Of a stretch of 64,000 bases of DNA, positions 57,429-64,000 are shown piece after piece. Source of the DNA: Diogma glabrata. Its lineage: Eukaryota > Arthropoda > Insecta > Diptera > Cylindrotomidae. Every line of letters begins with the position of its first letter. Position 1 is the stretch's first letter. The notes below the pieces were generated by a model. That model was not told where the DNA came from and made no database searches. It saw only the letters and a list, made by a program, of their open reading frames with translations. The stretch is taken from contig OY856186.1 in the NCBI GenBank assembly GCA_963693315.1, positions 303,620,586 through 303,684,585 on the forward strand, read 5' to 3'. A program made the position numbers and the translations under genes.

Positions 57429-59495
57429 ATGCCAAGACCACGTCGTAAACGATTGGATGTGAGTGGTAGATCGAGTCGTCGGAATAAAAGAGATCATATG
57501 CGTAATATGCGTAATAATGTTGATTTTATGAATGATGAAATGAATGGTAATAATGATGGAATGAATGCTGAAGCTGATGTAGGAATGATTGTTGTGAATG
57601 ATGAAGTGAATGTTGATGATATGAATGGTGTCATGAACGGTGTCATGAATGGTGTCATAAATGTTGCGAATGAAGAAATGAATGATGATTTAGAATTGAA
57701 TGTGGTGAATGATGAAATTCCCTTTGTAATTTTGAGAGATTCGTTCAAGTGTGCTTTGAATGTGATTCCAGGTAACTTTGATTCGTATGTTTGTGGTGCT
57801 TTGGATATGAGTTGTCGTTTTTGTCATGCCAAACATTTTGCAAGAGAAGTTACTTTAAATAATAATGAAGCGTTTTCTTTGTGTTGCCATAAAGGCAAAG
57901 TCAATTTACCTCCTCTTTCTGAAAATGCATTTTTCTCTAATATTTTCGAAGGATTGAATTCAAATGGTAATGCTATAAATAACGTTCTAAAATGTTTCTT
58001 CCAAATATTCGTTCCTATAATTCTGCATTTGCAATGATCAGTTCTGAATGTAATATAGAGGATTCTACTGCACGTGGTATTTATCATTTTAAAATTCATA
58101 ATATTTTTTATCATCGTACTGGTGCTTTAATTCCTACTTATGGTCGACCTCCAATGTATGCACAATTATATTTTTACTGCTGCTAATATGAGAATGAATA
58201 GAAATGCCAATGTATGTGAAGTTTTTCTTATGCGTGAGATAGGTTTTGAGTTAGATCGTGTGAATCCTTTTGTTCGTTCTTTCAAATCAATGCATGAATT
58301 TTGTGAAAGACCTGAGAATGTTACTGCTGATGTGTCAATGGTTATAAAAGTTAACAGAGAATGTGATATTCGTCGTTTTAATGATGTTGTTCAAACTGAT
58401 GTGGCTGCTATTTTTAAAAATGATGATGGTGAACCACCTTTTGAAAGAAATATGATTGTTTTTTCAAAAAATGCAAATGAAATTCGTTCTGTTTCTGTCC
58501 TTGATTCTTCTTTGGATCCTTTAGCTTATCCTTTGTTGTTTCCAAATGGTGATACTGGGTGGCACGTTAATATTCCACATAATTTAGTTTCAACTTCATG
58601 TGCTAATGTGTCACGTGCAAAAGTTACAATGTTGCAATATGCATCTTATCGCCTTGCTATACGTGATGGTTTTAGTCTTTTGCATCGTTCTCAAAAATTA
58701 TTTCTTCAATGGATTGTTGATATGTATGTTCGTATCGAAGCTACACGGCTTCATTACATTCGTTCAAATCAATCTGCTCTTCGTGCTGATTTGTACAATA
58801 ATTTAACAGATTTCTTGCACCAAAATCGCAATGGCGATGATAATATGCAAGTAGTTGGTCATAAAGTAATTTTGCCATCTTCTTTCACCGGTTCACCACG
58901 TAACATGTATCAAAATTACTTGGATGTAATGTCTATTGTACAACATTTCGGTAAACCTTCTTTATTTATAACAATGACATGTAATCCTCAATGGCCAGAA
59001 ATTGTTGATAATTTGAGTAATTATGAGTCTTCGAATTTTCGTCCTGATATTGTTGTGCGTGTGTTTAAAGTGAAACTTAAAGAGCTCATAGATTATTTAA
59101 TGAAAAAAAAGATGTTCGGTTCTGTCAAAGCACTTATATATACCATTGAATTTCAAAAACGTGGTCTTCCGCATGCTCATATTTTGTTAAATTTATCAGA
59201 TGAAGATAGAATTGATGAAAATGAAATGATTAATAAATTTGTATGTACTGAAATCCCTGATCCCATTCTTTTTCCTAAATTACATGAATATGTGAAACGT
59301 CATATGATGCATGGACCATGGGGTGCTCTAAATCCCAATTCTGTTTGTATGAGAGATGGTAAATGTAGTAAGAATTTTCCAAAACCTTTTTTTGAAAATA
59401 CTAAAGAATCTGTGAATGGTTATCCTTTGTACCGTCGACGTGATAATGGTATAAGTGTTGATGTACGTGGTGCATCTCTTGATAATAGATACTAG
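57429..59495 (+). pseudogene. Helitron Rep (HUH) protein, N-terminal two thirds, truncated
   Basis: ATG 57429 (MPRPRRKRLDVS) starts an acidic, asparagine-rich lead with three NGVMNGV repeats, then a CRFCHAKHF zinc-like block. At about 57990 the frame shifts and 57992-58180 reads NIRSYNSAFAMISS, GALIPTYGRPPMYAQLY, the Helitron N-terminal domain, then shifts back. From 58190 it is open: PLAYPLLFPNGDTGWH, LFLQWIVDMYVRIEATRL, ITMTCNPQWPEI, and the HUH block FQKRGLPHAHILL, then CMRDGKCSKNFPKPF. It ends at DNRY, exactly where the next element is inserted, before the paired-tyrosine motif and the helicase. So it cannot work as a Helitron initiator. Two compensating frameshifts and truncation mark it as a pseudogene. 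Confidence 0.88.
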
Positions 59496-59507
59496 GAGGG
59501 CCAGGCG

Positions 59508-60319
59508 CACAGTGGGATTTGTTCATATAATGTTTGGCAAAAAATATAAGGAGTGCTCGTAGAATGTTGAAATTTTGCTCTGAGCCTTTGGTTAGCTCAA
59601 TTAAGAAAAATATAAAGTTTCATCACAATTGGCCACGCCCACTACCCACCGCCCATAGAATCCAAAATTTATTTTTATGCCCAAAGTTTTTGAAATTTGG
59701 CACAGAGCCTTTTATTACCTCAATTAAGAATAAAATAAAGTTTCATAAAAATTGGGCACGCCCACTACCCACCACCCATAGAACCCAAAATTTTATGATT
59801 TTATAAATTTTATGATTTTATAAAAGATTATTAATTATTTAAACTTTTTCTTTTTTTAATTGATAGTATGGAGTCTTACCTTTCATTTTATTATAGCGGG
59901 AGCACCTAGCACGACCGAGCAAACTTTTTTTTCTTCCAAGGAAGTTTGCAATCACGGCACATTATAGAACAAATTTTATTCTATCATATCTTTTAAACCA
60001 TATGAGCGAACTTTATAAGTTTTTTTTTTAAATACGCAGAAAAGGCTATATTTGAAAATAATCACTATTTAAATTAGAGCAATAAAGTTATCTTACGTAC
60101 AAACACTATAGAAGTGCGTAAACAATTTTCAATATTTTGGACCAAAATTTACATGTGACTTTACTTCATTATTTCAAAGACAAATAAACTTTTTTTTGGG
60201 ATACAATTTATGGATTCATACTGAATCATACTGAATCAATTTTCTACAAAACTGCATCATTACATTTTTAAATTTTATGTGTCGAAAAAATTACTTATTG
60301 CACAAAAAATCCCACTGTG
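59508..60319. mobile_element. inner 812-bp TIR element
   Basis: Inverted ends CACAGTGGGATTT / AAATCCCACTGTG. Inside are two direct repeats about 120 bp apart (GGCCACGCCCACTACCCACC at about 59631 and GGCACGCCCACTACCCACCA at about 59755, each followed by GCCCATAGAA-type sequence). The frame at 59534-59806 spans these repeats and is not taken as a gene. I could not settle the target duplication. Confidence 0.7.
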
Positions 60320-60321
60320 TG

Positions 60322-60795
60322 GCATGCTTCGCTACGCTTATAAATAAAGTTTTTGCGTAGACCACGCTTATAAATAAAGTTTTTGCGTAGACATTTTGTT
60401 GACGTAGAAGCAATGATTTCAAAAAGTTGTAATGAGAAATGCTAGCATATAATTTTTAATTTTTCTTTTTAAATATATGAATGATAAATAATCAGAACTC
60501 TAGCTGATCAGTTCGGATATATGACAAATTAGCGATCAAATAAGTTAGAGATCAAATAAGCTTACTTGAAAACTTATTTGATCGCTAATTTGTCATATAT
60601 CCGAACTGATCAGCTAGAGTTCTGATTATTTATCATTCATATATTTAAAAAGAAAAATTAAAAATTATATGCTAGCATTTCTCATTACCACTTTTTGAAA
60701 TCATTGCTTCTACGTCAACAAAATGTCTACGCAAAAACTTTATTTATAAGCGTGGTCTACGCAAAAACTTTATTTATAAGCGTAGCGAAGCACGC
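60322..60795. repeat. near-perfect palindrome, 2 x 225 bp with 24-bp spacer
   Basis: The left arm 60322-60546 and right arm 60571-60795 are reverse complements with about two mismatches by eye (60324 and one in AAAGTTGTAATG versus AAAGTGGTAATG). Each arm has two copies of a 30-bp subrepeat (CGCTTATAAATAAAGTTTTT then GCGTAGACCA). The 24-bp spacer begins AGAGATCAAATAAG. Transcription in either direction would give a 225-bp double-stranded hairpin. Confidence 0.93.
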
Positions 60796-60810
60796 TGGGC
60801 CCTCCTAGTA

Positions 60811-61045
60811 CTAATTATTGCAGCTGAAAGCAACTATATGAGAGATAATAATAAAAAAAATGACCGAAACAATAAAAGAATGACTGAGCAAGCAAAAACA
60901 CCCGGTTTTATTAACACCTTAATTATTTCACAACAACAGGAAATAACAGCAAACAATATTCCTTAATCAAAATATTCTTTCAATAACTTCAGAAACTCAA
61001 ACAGTTGATTTTAGAAATTTCCAGTATAACGCAGCGTCTAAAAAT
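60811..61045. repeat. dispersed repeat R2, left part
   Basis: Matches about 41920-42080 (CACAACAACAGGAAA, ATTCTTTCAATAAC, GTTGATTTTAGAAATTTCCAG). The repeat continues after the hAT MITE at 61852-61930. Confidence 0.6.
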
Positions 61046-61843
61046 CAGTGTTGCAAAACGAAAAAAAAATTCGTAACGTTATGCATTTCGTTTTTGTAAC
61101 AATATATTTATTTTTTCGGTACGTTATTTCGTTATGAAACAGAAAAATATTATATTTCGTTATGATATAACGTTATAATTACGTTATTTTAAAATTAAAT
61201 ATCATGTTTAAAATTAACCTCCTTAAATGTACAAATATAGAAAAGCTCTAATGAACAGTATTTCTTGTATGTATAGTTATAAAAATATTAATTTTATACA
61301 ATCGAAGTAAAACAAAACTAAATAATTAAATACATTAAAAAATTTGACTTATTTCACAATTAATTATTTCAAAAATATTAGAGTAAATTTTTATTTAACA
61401 GATCTTCTGAATTATTTCTTATATCGGCCAGCATAAAAATATTCTTTCTTAAAATTATTCAAAAGCACCTGTGATGCAGAAACGGCTAGTACATATTTGA
61501 AATTACTTGCAATATACTTAAAGTTTTACAAAATTTTCATTATTTTGGTACAAATATCATACAATTTTAAACTACCAAAACCTTTACTTTAAGCGTTCAA
61601 TGAAATGAAAAAAGAGTAGATAAGTTGGCTTTTATATAACCGAATCTTGCACTTTGATTTTCATATAATTATACAAAAAGATATCCAAAAAACGAAATAA
61701 ATATTAACGTTATCGTTACGTTTTGCGTTATTGTAACGCAATTTTATTTTTAAAACGTTATGAAAGTAATTATTACAAATAACGCTATTTCATTTCGTTT
61801 TTTCGTTTTTGCGTTACGTTACGAGTAACGTTTTGCAACACTG
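61046..61843. mobile_element. hAT-type MITE (798 bp) with 8-bp target duplication
   Basis: Ends CAGTGTTGCAAAACG and, reverse strand, CAGTGTTGCAAAACG, with perfect CTAAAAAT on both sides (61038-61045, 61844-61851). The CAGTG ends and 8-bp duplication are hAT hallmarks. Subterminal regions carry many AACGTTA/TAACG and ACGAAA motifs in both orientations, while the middle is plain AT-rich DNA without a gene. Confidence 0.93.
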
Positions 61844-61851
61844 CTAAAAAT

Positions 61852-62429
61852 AAAACATAAATTATTTCTATTCAATATTTACACAATTTTATGTTCACGA
61901 TTCTGCGTTTCGTTTACAATGCATTCATTTTGTCGAAAATAACCTGTTAAAACAGTATTCCGTTTATTTTAGAAGAATCGATCACATTTTAAATTTTTTT
62001 TATCCGGAATGTTCTTTAAAACAAAATAATAAATAATTTTATTTGTTCTTGTACTGTACTAGAAGCAATACAACAACAAATTCAATTCAAATATTTTTGT
62101 TGTTGTATCCTTGCAAGAAAATAATTACAAAAAAAAATATTGTACTGGTTTCTTAATCATTGTATTTATGATGATAAATTTACGTTTTTTATGATGTACA
62201 GGGAATTTTCTTGATGTTGAACTTTAATTTAATGTTGTATTTCGTTACGATTTATCATAACCGTAACAATAAAATTTTCTTTAAACCAGTATTCGCGATT
62301 GACTGCAACGATTGTGCCAATATTGTTCCAATTTTTTATAAATATTTTGAATAGATTTCAGAAAGCTGAAGTTATCACTCAAAATGTTTAATTGCGGCAT
62401 CTTGTTAAGAGATGAGAGAAAAGCTCGGG
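61852..62429. other. rest of repeat R2 and unassigned AT-rich DNA
   Basis: The first 80 bp belong to R2. The remainder shows no gene; a TTGTTGTTGTATCC / ACAACAACAAATTC inverted phrase lies near 62070-62110. Confidence 0.5.
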
Positions 62430-63290
62430 TAAATTTTTTTTAAATAAAAAGTGTTGTGTAGTAGGAATTACAAAATGTGTCACAACAACACATAGTTACC
62501 TTTTAAGACCTAGTTCCCACAACAACATGCGTCTTGAAGTGTTGGTGGGTTCTTTTTAAATATTTGTGGATTGAAGACACTCGAGACTATTGATTCTGGC
62601 AAAGCATTCCATTTGTACGATGTACGCACAAAGAAATCCCTTTGCATTTTGTTACTATGACAGTGAGTAATCTCGACAGTTTGACTGTTTGCACAAACCG
62701 ATTGACGAGTAAAATGGGGAAAAGAATATATCTGAGGCATGATGGATCTGATTTCATCCGAGCACAGCTGGTGTCGATATTTATAAAAAACAACGAGATC
62801 AGCAACAGTGCGACGATGTTGTAGAGAATCAAGATTTATTGTTAAATTTCGATCACCAACAATTCGTATAGCACGCTTTTGAACAGAGTCCAAAAAGCAA
62901 GGATGGTAACAGATGCAGCGCCCCAAATTTGACAACAATACTCCATACAGGGACGAATATAGGACTTATAAATGTGGAGTAATTCATACGGAGTAAAATA
63001 TTTTTTTCATCTATTGAGGAGGCCGAGTTTTCTTGACGCGCTCTTTGCCATGGCCATTATATGATCGTTCCAGAGTAAGTCATTGGAAATTGTGACTCCC
63101 AATAAACGAATGCTTCTACATTCGTCTAGTTGGTCGTCACACATATTAATTGAAATATCGTTGGGAAACTCGGCCTTTCTTCTTGAAATAATCAATAAAC
63201 TGTGTTTTGGTGGAATTAAAATTGGCCAACTTTTTGTTACCCCAGATATGGCAAGACGTGAGATTCAAAGCTCGTGCGTTGCATGACTGT
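62430..63290 (-). pseudogene. CR1/Jockey-like retrotransposon, C-terminal RT and 3' end
   Basis: Minus strand from about 63240: SWPILIPPKHSLLIISRRKA, SIRLLGVTISNDLLWNDHIM, SASRKLGLLNR; then after a frameshift YSSLYGVLLSNLG-type start and FLDSVQKRAIRIVGDRNLT, LDSLQHRRTVADLVVFYKYR, QRDFFVRTSYKWNALPESIV. The 3' tail with TGTTGTGACACATTTTG and a short A-run matches the family at 31945-33290 and 43800-43930. The upstream part of the RT is missing. Confidence 0.87.
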
Positions 63291-64000
63291 TGGCTAGAAT
63301 ATTCGCCAACATAAATTGGCACACTAAAAATACCCTTGCCCGTAGATGTTGTTTTGAATGTTAATATTGCACCAAAATGTTTCTGCAGATTTTCTATACG
63401 TTTGCCTGAGTTTTGAAAGCTAGTAAATTTAGCCTTTAACCGCTTGAAATTGTCTAGGAGCTTTTGTTACCGATTCATTTTTTTTTGAAGCAATACATTA
63501 AAATTTTTTGTAGAGTTAGACTTTCACTAGTTCAATTATCGGAAGTTGTCTTTATAATTTCAACATCAGTAACACCAGAAATTTGACATTCATGCAAAAT
63601 TATTATTGTGCTGGCTGGCGTGATTGTAGAGTTCTTATTTGCGTAATAAATTAAAAACATCTGCATACCAACGTTTATCAATTCAAATCTTTAAATCTAT
63701 TAACTTCTTAAGCTAATTTCACTCTTTTTTAAAGACAGTTGCTGAAATATGAATTTTAATATTTTATCAGCGCTCATTAGTGTTAAATTTTCTCTTGAAG
63801 ATCTTGAATATTCTCAATAGCTAGTATTACATTCTTCATTGCCTTTAGTATATCTTTTAAGGCATCAAAATCTATACATTATGGACTAAATCTAAATCTG
63901 TTTTAAATTTCAATAAAGTTTTTTGAGTTACACTTTCTGTCTTTATTAATGGCTCAAAAATTGTTGGAATTGAGTTTCAGTGAGTCTTTCTTTAAATCGA
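63291..64000. other. unassigned right edge
   Basis: A minus-strand stretch (about 63460-63290) reads KLLDNFKRLKAKFTSFQNSG, KRIENLQKHFGAILTFKTTS without a recognised family; it may be part of a transposon protein or a lost exon. The rest is AT-rich with no feature. Confidence 0.4.

Larger units (their letters stand above)
59492..60808. mobile_element. composite TIR element with TA duplication, inserted in the Helitron gene
   Basis: Ends CTAGGAGGGCCAGGCG and, reverse strand, CTAGGAGGGCCCAGCG, with TA on both sides (59490-59491, 60809-60810). It consists of two parts: an inner TIR element (59508-60319) and the large palindrome (60322-60795). No transposase found. A broken relative of the palindrome lies at 14776-15015 with the related end GGAGGGTCCGGCG. 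Confidence 0.75.

Noticed and set aside
57494..57748. Ser/Thr/Phe-rich minus-strand frame
   Set aside because: Antisense shadow of the Asn/Met-rich Helitron leader.
59534..59806. 90-codon frame with two similar halves
   Set aside because: Arises from the 120-bp direct repeats in the inner TIR element; no homology beyond the repeat.

Overview
This is AT-rich (roughly 70% or more A+T) eukaryotic nuclear DNA from an animal, most likely an insect. Evidence: a four-exon protein gene with short GT-AG introns whose product matches the insect branch of the MpaB/rubber-oxygenase (DUF2236) family, arthropod-style TATA/TCAGTT promoter elements in an LTR, and a transposon set (Penelope-like, CR1/Jockey-like, RTE, Ty3/Gypsy, hAT, pogo, Helitron, many MITEs) typical of large insect genomes. 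I cannot name the species. Only one gene looks intact and non-transposon; nearly everything else is mobile DNA, often nested.

Layout. 1-6.97 kb: a (TA)n run, a 77/154-bp tandem array, a Penelope GIY-YIG scrap and a decayed hAT (ZMYM1-like) transposase gene split by a MITE. 6.97-11.3 kb: copy A of a segmental duplication carrying the intact MpaB-like gene. 11.3-14.4 kb: a decayed RTE and a decayed CR1-like element. 14.5-29.6 kb: a Penelope-like element (PLE1, minus strand) expanded by nested insertions. These are two copies of an unclassified AT-rich element (E1) and an inverted pair of a second Penelope family (PLE2), the latter flanked by a 13-bp target duplication in the PLE1 reading frame. 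A 1,910-bp stretch covering the junction is tandemly duplicated without visible change, and a young LTR/Gypsy deletion derivative sits inside PLE2. 29.8-33.3 kb: tandem noncoding repeats and a CR1-like remnant. 33.5-41.1 kb: copy B of the duplication, with four extra insertions, one of which breaks the second MpaB-like gene. 42.3-45.6 kb: a truncated MITE, a pogo/Tigger remnant and a third PLE2 copy. 46.6-48.5 kb: a 1.9-kb TIR element. 48.5-57 kb: AT-rich DNA with small repeats and no supported gene. 57-59.5 kb: a Helitron Rep fragment cut just before its tyrosine motif. 59.5-60.8 kb: a TIR element holding another TIR element plus a near-perfect 2 x 225-bp palindrome. 61-64 kb: a hAT-type MITE with 8-bp target duplication and a CR1-like 3' end.

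The copy A/B comparison supplies true empty sites, so several insertions and their target duplications can be read directly. The most notable points are: (1) the Gypsy derivative, which keeps Gag and integrase in one frame but has lost protease, RT and RNase H, yet inserted recently; (2) hammerhead-ribozyme-like motifs in two diverged Penelope families with compensatory stem changes; (3) the long palindrome at 60.3-60.8 kb; (4) strongly replacement-biased divergence confined to the C-terminal half of the duplicated MpaB-like gene.
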